Source: Paraphaeosphaeria minitans
Taxonomy: Eukaryota > Ascomycota > Dothideomycetes > Pleosporales > Didymosphaeriaceae
Length of the DNA stretch: 64,000 nt
Direction: 5' to 3'
Assembly (NCBI GenBank): GCA_015832175.1
Contig: WJXW01000004.1
Location: 3,162,001 to 3,226,000 of the forward strand
Position numbers and translations under genes: made by a program. The notes under the pieces are model-generated. The model ran no database searches. It saw nothing but the letters and a program-made list of their open reading frames with translations, and was not told the DNA's origin. The stretch's first letter is position 1. Each line of letters begins with the position of its first letter. Of this stretch, positions 42,546-53,543 are shown piece by piece.

Positions 42546-44267
42546 CTTTGAACCTCGCTATGTGACATCCCGACTCAAGGCGCGAGCGAAGGGAATTATA
42601 TGCTTTGCATGAGAGTCATGCTGTCTGAGGACTATGAGGTTGTTCCATCAATCAGCGGTCTCAATCCTCGGTGCAAAGAGCCCCGGATATGCACAGTACC
42701 GCATAATCTGGTTTATTGTCGTTATGCTAGGCTCAATCAAAAGCATAGAGCGGCTAATTAGAAGTCAAGGAACATCTTAAAAGGCCTACAGATCCACCTT
42801 TTTAGTCTAAGTTAGTTTTAACAGCCTGAAGAGTAAGAATTTGATTGGCCGCTCCACAGTCTTTCCTAGTTGAGCCTAGCATAAGTAGAAGAAATAACCC
42901 GCTTTTGCCGTTCTGGAGACATTGCGTGCTCTACAACCAGACCGGCACAGTTGCGCCCGGCATCGTTTCCGGGGATGAGTGGAGATGCTGCTTTGGGTTC
43001 TTAGATCTGATGTTGTGAGATGCAGCACGTGCGGGGTAAATCTACGTTGTCCGTTGCTGCGGTGTAGGGGCGCGACTTCTCCCCGAACCATCTCCAGTCT
43101 ATCTCCGAGCCTGATAAAAGACATCTCCCATAGCTTCTCCCACACGCTCACATGAGGGAACCACCTCGCAGCTCATCTCATCGCTTTCGGACCTCTGATT
43201 GGAATCAATCACATATAGAGTCCGGTAGAATATCGGAAGCCATGCCTGTGGAAGACCTAGTCCGGTCACGAAAACAAAAAGAAAACTCCAAAACGCTAGG
43301 CATTGCAACTTGGACAAGGTGTTTGGCCTTGCGTTTAGAGACCGTATGACACAGACGCTGCAGAATATGCGTACTGATTCAGTCGTGGCCAGCTCAGAGA
43401 TGCCAAACTGACCGTTGCCAGGCAAACAGTTCTGTCGTGTGATTGACACTCTCAATCTATACCGGCACCCGGTTTACTCCACAACCCCAAGTGCAGATAG
43501 CCTGCACGCACGATTTCTGAGAGATGCTGTTGCGTACAGGCGCAGGTGCAAAAGAGAACTCTATCACACTTACGCGATAGATAATCTATATACCATGGAC
43601 CTTGTTTCCACAGATGCTCTACCCATGGATGAAATGCTAGACGATATCCATCGGGCTGGATGATGTGGCTATCGAATGGTCTACACGACATCTGAGTTCA
43701 AGGATTGTAACTCTGTCACAGAAACAGGTGGCAGCAGCCAGCCATGCATCCTGCCGATCATGCAGAGCAAAACCCACACCTACTGGCAGACCGCAAACCT
43801 CAACCCGAATAGCACGTCTCCTTGTTGCAAAGGAAAACGCCCAGTACAGCACCGCAGGGCTTCAACCCCAACGGGTTGAAAATGATAATAATAATAGAAA
43901 ATAAAACGTCCAACCACTTTTTCCAACCCGCCAAAGCCGCTTCCCTCCCGCTCGAAACACGGAAGCAGACCCAAAACCCCGTCGCTACAGCCAAAACAAA
44001 AATAACAACAACAACATCAAACGCACGCACGCACGCTCTTCTCCAAGCGTCGCTCCTGCCCTCTTGCCCTCAAACTCTTTCTCCCGCCCTTGCCCACGCC
44101 GCAAACACGTTCCAAACCTCCACCAGCACCCCGGAGAGACGGCGGGATCACGAATATACACTACACCCTCCCCACAAGTCCTCTTCTACCTACCTTTGGG
44201 AAGAAGCCTCCCCTCCCATCAAGCAAGCATCCACACCACCACCTCTACATCTACCCAGCGACCGACA
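42546..44267. other. Intergenic, 1.7 kb, with a MITE-like element
   Basis: Divergent gap upstream of GH43 and the 170-aa protein gene. It contains the 163-bp inverted-repeat element listed separately. Beyond that I see only short frames and a C/A-rich leader before 44268 with A-rich (aaaacaaaaataacaacaac) and ACGCACGCACGC tracts near 43991-44035. Confidence 0.6.
42722..42884. mobile_element. MITE-like element with inverted termini
   Basis: The ends are perfect inverted repeats of 15 bp, TTATGCTAGGCTCAA at 42722-42736 and its reverse complement at 42870-42884. Weaker inverted similarity runs inward another 30 bp: GAGCGGCTAAT on the left matches GAGCGGCCAAT from the right end. The centre is A/T rich and non-coding. 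A target-site duplication is not clear. Size, lack of coding and termini fit a miniature inverted-repeat transposable element; a chance hairpin of this quality is unlikely. Confidence 0.65.
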
Positions 44268-44780
44268 ATGTCATCCGCCAACGACGCCACGGCCGCCCTC
44301 GCCGCCCTCTCCCTGACCGGGACCACACCCGCCATCCGCGACCTGCGCGCCCTGCTCTCGGATGCTGAGCGCATGCAGCGCGGCTTCGAAGACGTGTCCG
44401 GCTTGCGCGCTAGCACGCCCCGGCGCGAGCTCCTGCACGGGGAACTGGAGGATCTCCTTCGGCGGCGGAATCAGATCTTCACGCGGTACAGGCGAGAGCT
44501 CAGCGGCAAAGGGAAAGCAACGAATGCGGCAGAGGGGGATGGGGACGGGGACGGGGACGGGGATGGTGACGGGGATGTAGATGGTGACGGGCACGGGCAC
44601 GGGAGCGATGCCGCGGAGGTGGAGGCGGTGACGGAGGCGCTGCGGCTGTGGGGGGAAGTGGAGGAGGTGCTGGGCGGGGTGCTGGAAGCGTGCAGGGTGG
44701 AGGGCGTGTTTGGCGAGGAGCAGATGGGGGTGTTGAAGGGCGCGTGTGAGCCCGGGTTTGATTGGGGACTCGGTGGCTAA
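44268..44780 (+). CDS. Uncharacterised 170-aa protein with Gly-Asp repeat
   Basis: A single exon starting MSSANDATAALAALSLTG. The first 85 residues are helical (ALLSDAERMQRGFEDVSGLR, LLHGELEDLLRRRNQIFTRY). A Gly-Asp dipeptide run made by a GGGGAC hexamer repeat (about 44538-44605) then interrupts, and a second acidic helical part follows (VEAVTEALRLWGEVEEVLGG). A Kozak-like gaccgacaATG context and a long C/A-rich leader favour this start over an upstream in-frame Met-less extension. No family recognised. It might be a coiled-coil adaptor. Confidence 0.62.
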   Translation: MSSANDATAALAALSLTGTTPAIRDLRALLSDAERMQRGFEDVSGLRASTPRRELLHGELEDLLRRRNQIFTRYRRELSGKGKATNAAEGDGDGDGDGDGDGDVDGDGHGHGSDAAEVEAVTEALRLWGEVEEVLGGVLEACRVEGVFGEEQMGVLKGACEPGFDWGLGG

Positions 44781-44892
44781 ACATATCCATCTCGCTGCCC
44801 ATTGAATTTTCCACTTCTCCATCCAACTTTCCCTCTCGCTCGGTACTTATTCTCTTGATCCCTTGCTCGACCACACCCTTGGATACGCGTGC

Positions 44893-46950
44893 TTACTCCT
44901 CCATCAAAAACCTCCACAGCCCTTCTCCCTCGACGTAGTCTCCCCAAATGATATTCACCAACCACAGATCCCGCCTCATCTCGCCCAGCAACTTGCTCGT
45001 CTCCGTCCGCGGCGCGTAGATCCGCTGCCACTCGCGCCATATGCTCCACGCCTCCTCGCACCAGCTTCTAAAACTAACCGCCTCGATGATGGTCGGCGTC
45101 ACAATCTCCTTGCCGGTGAAGCTGCCCCAGGTCACGGGGTTGACGCCTTCTTCCTTGCTGGCTTGGAAGTCGCCCGCCGCGTTGGACGCAAAGTACGTCA
45201 CCTGGCCGTGCGCCCGGAGCCGGGGCTGCAGCTTCGCCCAGTCGGCGGCGGGGAGGAAGAACTCCACAAAGGGCTTCTGGAAAACGAGGCCGTTCTTGGG
45301 GCCCCAGCCGAAGACGGGATCGGTCGATTTGAGCCCGTTCACCGCGGGCTGCGAGGCGACGGTCCACCAGCCTTTCGCGTTGAGGGCAAGCAGCTCCTTC
45401 GCGATGGTGCTGGTCTCGGGGGAGAGGCCTTGCTCGCTCCACGGTATGGCCTCGAGGTCGCCTTCGATGTGCCGCCGGAACAGCTTCGAGATGTCGTCTT
45501 TGTCGACGGGATGGCCCCAGAACCTGAGCGCTTGGGGTGTCGAGACGTGCAGCGTGGGCCCGTAGCCATCGATCTCGCCGAAGGCGGGGGACCGCGCGTC
45601 GCCCCAGCGGCCGTTAGGGAAGTCGTCCCATGTTGCTTCACGGCCGAGGGAGCCCTCGCCTTCGGAGATGGCGAGCGTGTTGGCGCGGGTCGTGACGGGG
45701 CCCTGGGGGATGCCCGCTTCGTCCTCGGGGACCCCGTAAGAGGCGTTGCTGGATTTGCTGTGGGAGGATTTAGAAATTATGACGCGATTCCGGGGATCTG
45801 AATTGACGGACGATAGCCGACGTCTGTCTTTGGTCGGCAATGCACCTTCTGGGGGTTGGAGGTCGGCACCAGGGGTGAGCTCGATGGCGTCGTCGTCATC
45901 ATCATCGTCTTCGAGCGTCTGTGGTATCAGGTGGCAGTTTTCCACGATGTACGACACGGCCTTTTCCAAGTTCAGGGTGTAAAAATGGAATCCTCTCCTC
46001 GTAGGACTGGGCCGTCCTTTCAGATGCTCGACGATGTCGCTCAGCACCTTTATGCCCACCTGCTTGACCAGCTCGTCGTCGCCTTTCACAGCGTCCAGAC
46101 GAGCCACAATATCGGCCGGGATCTTCGCATGGGAGAGTTTCGAAACGCGATTGAGGATCTGGTACGATTGGATGGGCAGCAGGCCGGGGATGATGGGTAT
46201 CGTCTTGAACGCGCCGCTCTCGTGTGCCCTCAGCATGGTCTCAAACCTGTCGTACGCCTCGACATCGAAGAAGAGCTGCGTCATGAGGAAGTCGGCGCCA
46301 GCCTGGGTCTTCTCGACCAGATAGGGGAGGTCGAACTGGGGATCCTGGGCGTCGGGGTGGCTCTGATCCGAGTGGCCCTCGGGATACGCCGCGACGCCTA
46401 TGCAGAAGTAGTCGCCGTACTGCTTGCGGATATAGCGCACGAGATCCACGGCCCACGTGAAGTCGTTGTTGGAGTCGTCCTCGGGCAGCTGGCCGTCGTC
46501 CCTGTACTCGTCACTCCGTGGGGCATCGCCCCGCAGGGCCAGGATATTGCGGATGCCCAGGGCGCGCGCGTGCTCGAGGGCGTCGTCGACGAGCTTGCGG
46601 CTCATGTTGGTGCACGTCAGGTGCAGACAGGTCGTGAGGCCCAGCTGGCGCTGGCATATCTCAGCCAGCTCGAGCGACTTGGTCGCCGTCGAGCCGCCCG
46701 CGCCCCATGTCACGTTCACGAACAGCGGCCGCAGCGCCTGCGCCATGCGTTCGAGTCTCGACGAGAGGTTCGCAAAGCCCTGCGAGCGGATCAATTCGGC
46801 GTCCCGGCATCATCTTGAACGCCTGGGCGCATAGCCAGTGAAGACATGGAGGGGCACGCGTACCATGGCCGTCTTGGGCGGGAAGAACTCGAGCGAGAAG
46901 TAGCTTGCGCCATCGGGCAGGGCGTTGATCTTATCCGTAATCTTTTCCAT
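44893..46950 (-). CDS. Methylenetetrahydrofolate reductase (Met12/Met13 family)
   Basis: Two exons, 46950-46864 and 46779-44893, give 657 residues; the 84-bp intron falls right after PPKTAM. The N-terminal catalytic TIM barrel shows SYFSLEFFPPKT, FVNVTWGAGGSTATKSLELA, LHLTCTNMSRKLVDDAL, GIRNILALRGDAP, FCIGVAAYPEGHSDQ and GADFLMTQLFFDVEAYDRF, all standard FAD and folate contacts. A linker of about 100 residues with an Asp run and many Ser follows (SSHSKSSNASYGV), likely a phosphorylation switch. The C-terminal SAM-binding regulatory domain spans about 410-657 (GWGPKNGLVFQKPFVEFFLP). The enzyme reduces methylene-THF to methyl-THF for methionine synthesis. Yeast and most fungi have two isozymes; which this is I cannot decide. 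Confidence 0.96.
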
Positions 46951-47655
46951 GGTAGCAGGCAGGGCGTGGTGTAGCACCGAGACGCATGGCTGGCCGGCCG
47001 TCGTGACTTTTGAGAGTGGTTGCCGTCAAGAAAGCCCCGATCGCGGGTGTGTGGGGCAGCGCCCGTGTGCACCACTGCACGCCTCCCATGCCCGAATAAG
47101 GCGCCCTATTCCAGCCTCAGCAGCAGCACTCTTCACATTGTCGTATGCGACGGACACATGAAGGGAAATTCAAGAGAGTCGGATACTCGAGGGCCCCTTC
47201 TGCATGTTGAACATTTCATGTCATCTATGCTTGCTTGCTTCCATGGAACCGTCGGAATTCCTTCCGAAGTCGGGCCTCCCCGGTGCTACGGTATGCTTTG
47301 CTTTCACATGGCTAGAACATGTACAAGCCTACCGTTTCCTGTCTGTACCTATAAGCTGCCGTTTCCTACAGCGAGAGGAAGACGAAAACAACAAGACGAG
47401 AAGAGTCTGCTGCAAAACGCACTTGTGGACGAGGATACCCCAAGACGCACTGTGCCCGGCCATCCTCGCCCTGGCTCTGCATCTGGATGTAACATTCGGC
47501 TCCCCATCTGGTGGCTGCCTCGTATATTCCCTTGCTCCCTTCCTGCATTATCGCAATCTCCTCAAGTCTTTCCGTCCCATTGATCTAGTCAACCACGCTG
47601 CTTGCACAGCTGTATCATAGCCCTTCGAAATAGCCCTTCGACATAGCCCTTCGTC
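46951..47655. other. Divergent intergenic region, MTHFR / amidohydrolase
   Basis: 705 bp. Only chance frames. A small direct repeat AGCCCTTCGA(A/C)AT occurs three times (47621-47656) immediately before the amidohydrolase start. Confidence 0.55.
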
Positions 47656-48770
47656 ATGGCCCTCCCACCCCGTATCGATGTCCACTCGCACTTCCTCCCG
47701 CCCTTCTACCATGATGCCCTGTTGGCAAACGGGTACGTACGTCAACATGCAGACGACGTCTCCCTGCCCAAACGTACCCCATCCCTCAACACTTGACCAT
47801 GACACTGATTCCCTTTCTCGCATCAAGCCACGAAAAAGTAGACGGCATGCCCGCCATCCCAGAATGGTCCCTCGAAGGCCACCTCGCCCTCATGTCCGCC
47901 GCCAACATCACAAAATCCATCCTCTCCATCTCCTCCCCCGGCACGAACCTGCATCCAAACACCTCCCCGCCCCAAGTCGCCTCCCTGACGCGCCAATGCA
48001 ACGCCTACGCCGCCCACCTAAAGCGCACATACCCCGGGAAAATCGGCTTCTGGGCGTCGCTCCCGCTGCCGGATGTGCCAGCTGCGCTGGAAGAGATGGA
48101 CAGAGCGCGAGAGGAAGGCTGCGACGGGTTCGTCCTTATGACCAACTATCACGGGTCTTACCTCGGCGATCCTATGTTCGACCCCATCTTTGCGCGCTTA
48201 AACGAGATACACGCCAACGTCTTCATACATCCTACCGCGCCGTGCATGCAGTGCTCGCGCGTGCCGACTCCCGCCCTGCCGCTTGGTGATGGCTACCCAA
48301 TACCCATCTTCGAATTCATCTTCGACTCTGCGAGAGCCGTGATAAATCTTTTCTTCTCAGGGACCGTGGATCGGTCTCCGAATGTGACGTTTGTGCTGCC
48401 GCATGCCGGTGGTGTACTGCCGCCGTTGCTTACGCGATTCACAGCATTTGGTGCGCTGGTGCCGGAGAGTAGGGGGATCGATGCCAAGGTGGTACGGAGA
48501 CAACTTGGAGAGCAGTTCTATTTTGATCTGGCGGGGACTGTGTTTGAAGGCGACGAGGGCGTGGTTGGGTCGGGCCAGCTGAAGGCCCTGGTGCGAGGGT
48601 TTGATATCTCGCACCAGAGGTTGCTGTATGGAAGTGATTTTCCCTTTACGAGACATGCGTCCGCGATGATCCTTGCGAATGCGATGAAGGATGGACTGGA
48701 CGAACTATATGAAGAGAAGGAGAGAGACGCGATTTATCAGGGAAACGCTGAAAAGCTACTGCGAAAATAG
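47656..48770 (+). CDS. Amidohydrolase-2 family, ACMSD/6-MSA-decarboxylase-like
   Basis: Two exons, 47656-47732 and 47828-48770, give 339 residues. The joined N terminus reads RIDVHSHFLPPFYHDALLANG then HEKVDGMPAIPEWSLEGHLA. The metal-binding HxH is at His10 and His12. Further metal or catalytic positions are NVFIHPTAPC, TFVLPHAGGVLPPLL and LLYGSDFPFTRH, with the last Asp typical of the family. This ACMSD-like family includes zinc-dependent decarboxylases; filamentous-fungal relatives with this start decarboxylate 6-methylsalicylate or similar aromatic acids. No polyketide synthase is nearby, so a catabolic role is as likely. The 95-bp intron is longer than usual. Confidence 0.9.
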
Positions 48771-48856
48771 ACGCTGACAACGCGTGGGTCAGGAGGGAAG
48801 GAGGAAGCCGAATAGGAAGATAAGAATGTGAACATTTAGTAATACTGTCGCAAACT

Positions 48857-50679
48857 CTACATGTACTTATACGGGTTCAAAATACCGTTCTGTGTTTTCA
48901 TTAGCGGCTGGAGTGAGAGGAACAGGGCCAACGTACCGGATCATACAAGTTCTTGATCTGCTTCATAAGCTTAATCATAGTCTCACTCTTACTGTAACCG
49001 ATATACGGCTTCTTGCTAAGGCCGAGTCCGTGCTCAGCACTGATACTGCCATTTCGCTTCGCCGTCCATTCATATAGATAAGGCTCGAGCGCTTTCTCCA
49101 CAGTCTTGTCAAACCTTCGGACGGGTACATTCAGATGGAGGTTGGCATCTCCCATGTGTCCGTAGCCGACCACATCTACGACTGGGTGGTCCTCGGTGTC
49201 TCCAAGGAGACCGTCCTTGGTCATTCGCTCACGGATGTCTTCTACGAGGTCGTACATCTGCGCGATCGGTATTGAGAGGTCGTACTTGTACACGCCGCCC
49301 CAGTGACCGAGGCATTCTGTGATGCGTTCACGGCAAGCCCAGAGGTCGGCAACTTGTGTTTGGCTCTCGGCTAGAACACCGTCAGAGACAACCTCAGATT
49401 CCATGACGTGCTCGAGGAAGTTTTGCAATTTCTATCTATTATTAGCGTTGCGTCTTAACATGGGACCGAGGTAGTCACTTCGCTGTCGTGGTCTGTGTTG
49501 GAGCCACTGGTTTCTACTAAGCAATAGAAAGGGTGGTCGCCTTCCAGGGGCAACTTGATACCCGCCACCTCTTTGATGATCTTCTGCGTGCGACCATCCA
49601 TCATCTCAAATGCGGACAGGATTTCGCCGAGATACGCCTTGGCGGCAATGAATGCCTTCTGCGCTTGCTCGTAGCTCTCCAAGCCAAGGTAAGCTACGTT
49701 CACAGCAGGTGAGCGACGAGGACATTGAATCGAGATACCGGTGATGATGCCAATAGTGCCTTCAGAGCCAATGAAGAGTTGCTTTATATCGTAACCCGTG
49801 TTGTTCTTCCTGAGAAGCGACAGATCCTCCATGATGGTACCATCGGGCAGGACAGCTTCGATGCCAAGTACACTTCCGTGGAGGCTGCCATATCGAAGCA
49901 AGCGAAGTCCTCCTGCGTTGGTCGAGACGTTGCCACCAATCTGGCATGAGCCCTTCGCGCCAAGGTCGAGCGGAAATATGTGTTGTCTCTCGGCCAGGTA
50001 GTTGTCGGCGACCTCCAAAATGACACCAGCATCGGCAACGAGGATGCCCGAAACCTCGTCGAAGGATCGGATGTTGTTCATCTTCTGCAAGTTGAGAACG
50101 ATCTCATCGAAAACCGGAACAGATCCTCCGACAAGTCCAGTGTTGCCGCCCTGGGGAACAACAGCGAGCATGTTGCCGTTGCAGTACTTCAGGATGGCGC
50201 TGACTTCCTCTTTGGTAGAAGGCTTCAACACCAGTTGCGCGTGGCCTCTGAACTTGCGCATCCAGTCAGCATTGAACGGTTCGATATCTTCACTAGCATC
50301 CTTGGTCACTGAGTCCAACACAGCAGAGTCGGAACCGAGCAGCTCCTGGAAGTACTGGACATGTTTCTCCGAGAGCTTGGCGAACTTGGACTCTCGTTCT
50401 ATGTTAGGATACCTTGGCAACGTAAGTATAATGCTCGAATTTGCTCATGCAAATCAGTACATACGATTCCGTGGTAAACTTAATCGCCTTTGCGGGAGCA
50501 GGTCCATCCAAACCCCCTTTGGAGTCCAATTGACCGACCGATTCGGTACTCGCTGAAGTAGTCGCGTCTGTCTTCCATCTGACTTGTAGAGCGGGTCTTA
50601 TATTCTTAATGCACGGGGAGAATCGCGACGACAACGCTGCACGTCGCAGGGAAGCGACGACGCGTGTAGAGGCAGCCAT
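48857..50679 (-). CDS. DLD2: Mitochondrial D-2-hydroxyacid dehydrogenase (D-lactate / D-2-hydroxyglutarate, Dld2 type)
   Basis: Four exons, 50679-50465, 50412-49479, 49431-48937 and 48889-48857, give 558 residues; the last exon is only 33 bp (NGILNPYKYM). The first 35 residues are basic with Arg, Ser and Ala, fitting a mitochondrial presequence (MAASTRVVASLRRAALSSRF). The FAD-binding PCMH domain shows VVPQGGNTGLVGGSVP, FPLDLGAKGSCQIGGNVSTN and GGLRLLRYGSLHGSVLGIEA. The C-terminal substrate domain has the zinc ligands in VDVVGYGHMGDANLHLNVPV and SISAEHGLGLSKK. Yeast Dld2 oxidises D-2-hydroxyglutarate coupled to pyruvate or cytochrome c. It converges on the amidohydrolase gene and diverges from the proteasome gene. 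Confidence 0.96.
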
Positions 50680-50766
50680 CTCTTACAATTGCAGAAGAAA
50701 GGAAGAGTGGGGGAATGTTTCGAGGTCGCGGACATAAATGCATCGACCATGACCTAAATGGGCAGG

Positions 50767-50775
50767 GGTGGCACG
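50767..50775 (+). promoter_or_regulatory. PACE-like sequence upstream of proteasome alpha-4
   Basis: GGTGGCACG, seven of nine bases of the yeast proteasome control element GGTGGCAAA, lies 173 bp before the start codon in the 268-bp region shared with the Dld2-type gene. In filamentous fungi the factor (Rpn4-like) is less well defined. Confidence 0.3.
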
Positions 50776-50947
50776 AGCCCGCACTTGGCGCTCTAGGTGG
50801 AAGCGACAACGCGGAAGCTCTCACAGCTCCGGCTGTGCTATACAATCCACCCCGCCGCCCACATCGCCATCTTCTCCGCAATCTCGATCTCGCCAGCTCC
50901 TCTCTATCCTCTCCCGAGCTCTCTTCAAACTCTGCACATCGTTCGCC

Positions 50948-51918
50948 ATGGCTTCGGGCTACGATCGCGCGCTCTCAGGTAACCTTTCGCTTGTGAATGG
51001 CGGGCAAGCTCACAGCTGATTCGGTGGACAGTCTTCAGTCCCGATGGTCACGTTTTCCAGGTTGAGTATGCGTTGGAGGCTGTCAAGCGAGGTATGTTGC
51101 TGAAGATGTCCTCTCGGAAACTACGGCGATAGTAATGCCTGGGCAGGTACATGCGCTGTGGGCGTAAAGGGCAAGGACATCGTGGTGCTAGGATGTGAGA
51201 AGAGGTCGGCAATGAAGCTCCAGGATACGCGGATCACGCCGTCTAAGATTGGGCTCGTCGATACCCACGTTGCGCTTGCTTTCGCCGGACTGAACGCCGA
51301 TGCCCGCATCCTCGTCGACAGGGCTCGCCTGGAAGCACAATCACATCGCTTGACGGTTGAGGACCCCGTGTCAATAGAGTACATCACCAAATACATCGCC
51401 GGTGTGCAGCAGAGGTACACCCAGAGTGGTGGTGTGCGGCCGTTCGGTATCAGTACGTTGATTGTCGGATTCGACCCCAACGACAAGACGCCGCGCCTGT
51501 ACCAGACCGAGCCGTCGGGCATCTATTCGGCATGGTTAGTCTTGAAAAATGGAAACAGCGCGTGGGAATTTGACGACTGACACTCTACAGGAAAGCGAAC
51601 GCCATCGGTCGATCGAGCAAGACGGTGCGCGAGTTCCTCGAGCGAAACCACAAGGACGACCTGGACCGGGAGGAGACGATCAAGCTGACGGTCAAGTCGC
51701 TGCTTGAGGTGGTGCAGACGGGTGCGAAGAACATCGAGATCGCCATCACGGCGCCCGGCAAGCCGCTCGAGATGCTTCCGGTGGAGGCTATCGAAAAGTA
51801 TGTGGAGGACATCAACACGGAGAAGCAAGAGGAGGCCGCAAGCAGGAGGCCCGGTCGTGGAGGCCAGGCTGCCATTCCGTCACGGCCTGCTGGGGAGGCC
51901 ACTGGATCGGCAGCATAG
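50948..51918 (+). CDS. PRE6: 20S proteasome subunit alpha-4
   Basis: Four exons, 50948-50978, 51032-51091, 51147-51534 and 51591-51918, give 268 residues. The N terminus [20 protein letters not shown] with [20 protein letters not shown] is the alpha-subunit signature and matches the alpha-4 type (yeast Pre6, human PSMA7) by SGYDRALS. Other alpha-4 features are [37 protein letters not shown] and [20 protein letters not shown]. The C-terminal tail ([20 protein letters not shown]) is longer and more basic than in yeast. Three short introns split the N-terminal part, two of them inside the first 31 codons. The subunit sits in the outer ring of the proteasome core. Confidence 0.98.
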
Positions 51919-52244
51919 AGGGGTTATGAGCAGACACGATGGAGGAGAACAGTTGGGCGCATGAATAGCATTGGCGTCTGGTAGACTTTCCAGATGGTAT
52001 ACGACAGCTACGACCAGCTAGTGCTTCAAATGGCATATCTAGCATATGAACCTTGTGCCCGCCTCGCTTCTCGCGATGCGAGGTCCTGCACCCTGCAACC
52101 GCGTACTGCATTCCTAATATGCCAGACCACAACATGCAAATCATGGGGTTTTGTGGACATGGGACGCGAGGAGTGTCGAAGACATGTGCTTTGCTCGTGT
52201 ATGGTGAGGTTCGTGGGGTCGCGTGAGTTGCTTTGCGAGTCCCT

Positions 52245-52815
52245 TTAACCCAGCCTGTCGGAGGCGTCCTTGACGTTGAATATCGACCGCTCCTCCTCGA
52301 TACGGGCACGCTCGTCCTTGATCATTCTGCAAACCATCAGTCATGTTCCTGACGGGCGATGTTCGACTGACTGACCTGGCGTCTTTCCGTATGTCTTCGC
52401 CCTCAACCTGCAGCTGGGCCTGGGGGGTCTTGGCCTCGAGGACAAAGTGGTTGTCGCAGTGAGGGCAGTACTCGTCGCTGCTCCTCTTAGCATGCTAACG
52501 TGGACGATGTTCTGGAGGATACGCACGCATCCTCGAATTCGCGGGAGTCTTTGCGAAAGGCCTTTTTGCACTTTTTGCAGACAAAGGTCATCTCGAAGGT
52601 CTGCATCAGGTCATGGTCGGCGTTCTCGTGGTGGCACTCTGCGCAGTCGAACCATTTGCGGCCTGGACTGGTCACTACATGGAGCTGCGTGATATGGTCG
52701 CGTCGACTCACAGCACGGCGCGCGGATGGCGACCTGGGCGTTGAGGACGTGCTTGCTGCGGAGCATCAGCGGAGGTCATCCGTGGCGGGGGTCGGGCGGC
52801 GCATGCGTACCACAT
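52245..52815 (-). CDS. CHY-type zinc-finger protein with a 5-nt first coding exon
   Basis: Five exons, 52815-52811, 52755-52712, 52662-52527, 52477-52376 and 52326-52245, give 122 residues. All four introns are 49-55 bp and all have GT-AG ends. The protein begins MCKHVLNAQVAIRAPCC and runs through RKWFDCAECHHENADHDLM, TFVCKKCKKAFRKD and DEYCPHCDNHFVLEAK, so the Cys/His pattern of a CHY zinc finger is complete only when all exons are joined. The first exon carries just ATGTG. A helical tail (KDERARIEEERSIFNVKDAS) follows. Single-domain fungal CHY proteins resemble yeast Hot13, a zinc-binding mitochondrial intermembrane-space protein assisting Mia40; the role here is inferred. Confidence 0.88.
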
Positions 52816-53543
52816 GTCGAGGCGGCGGCGGCTGTGTGCCAACGCGGGAGAGGGTGGCCAGGATGTGATTGCGACGAGGGTGAATGGCGATTCGAGCGGC
52901 GTGTTTGCAGCGCGCGTGTCTGAGTGTGTTAAGGTTGGGCGTCGCGGCAGTGTTGAGATCTAATTGATTACCTACCTAGACTAGACTACCTACAGGGTCG
53001 GAAATGCAGGAACCCAAGCCGTCTGTCGCAACGGGAACGCGCACGGTTAGGCCACCGGGAGCCGCTGCTGCGACGTCAGCCACACTACCTACGTTGTAAG
53101 ACGGGCCTCCACCACCGAGCACATTCCTCGCTCGCTCGCTCGCTCACACATCGCAGTATCGCTCGCAAACACGCCAGTCGCTCCGTCAAACTTGTCCCGT
53201 CCAGCGCGTTTGCTGTGCTGTGTTCGAAACCGCCATCACGGGCATCCCCCCCGCCTTCCCTGCCCTCGACCATCTCCATTCCTAGGACCCACCCACCCAC
53301 CCACCCATCATCGCCTGCACGCACTTTGGCGACTTGGTGCCCCTCGTCAACACTCACGCTGTCGCTCGCTACACACATACGCCTGCTGCCGCCTTGTCCA
53401 TTGTGGTCCGCACCGCATGAAGACCCCCCGCCCAGGCGTCCTCGGATTTTCGAAGCACACCGGCGGCGCTCAATGGGAACGGGCCCTGGACAGTCGATGA
53501 GCATCCAAACCATAGACTTTGGCGCCGGTTGACGAGGAGCGCC
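52816..53543. other. Divergent intergenic region, CHY gene / 5-phosphatase
   Basis: 728 bp. Contains TACCTACC-type blocks (52970-52995 and near 53088), a CTCGCTCGCTCGCTCG run (53130-53146) and a CCCACCCACCCACC run (53290-53305). No supported coding. Confidence 0.6.

Noticed and set aside
44863..46818. Two plus-strand frames of over 300 codons opposite the MTHFR gene
   Set aside because: Both mirror third-position bias of the real minus-strand gene and match no family.
36430..50679. Secondary-metabolite or xenobiotic gene cluster
   Set aside because: GST, DJ-1-like, GH43 and amidohydrolase genes lie in the region, but there is no synthase, P450, transporter or cluster regulator, and housekeeping genes are mixed in.
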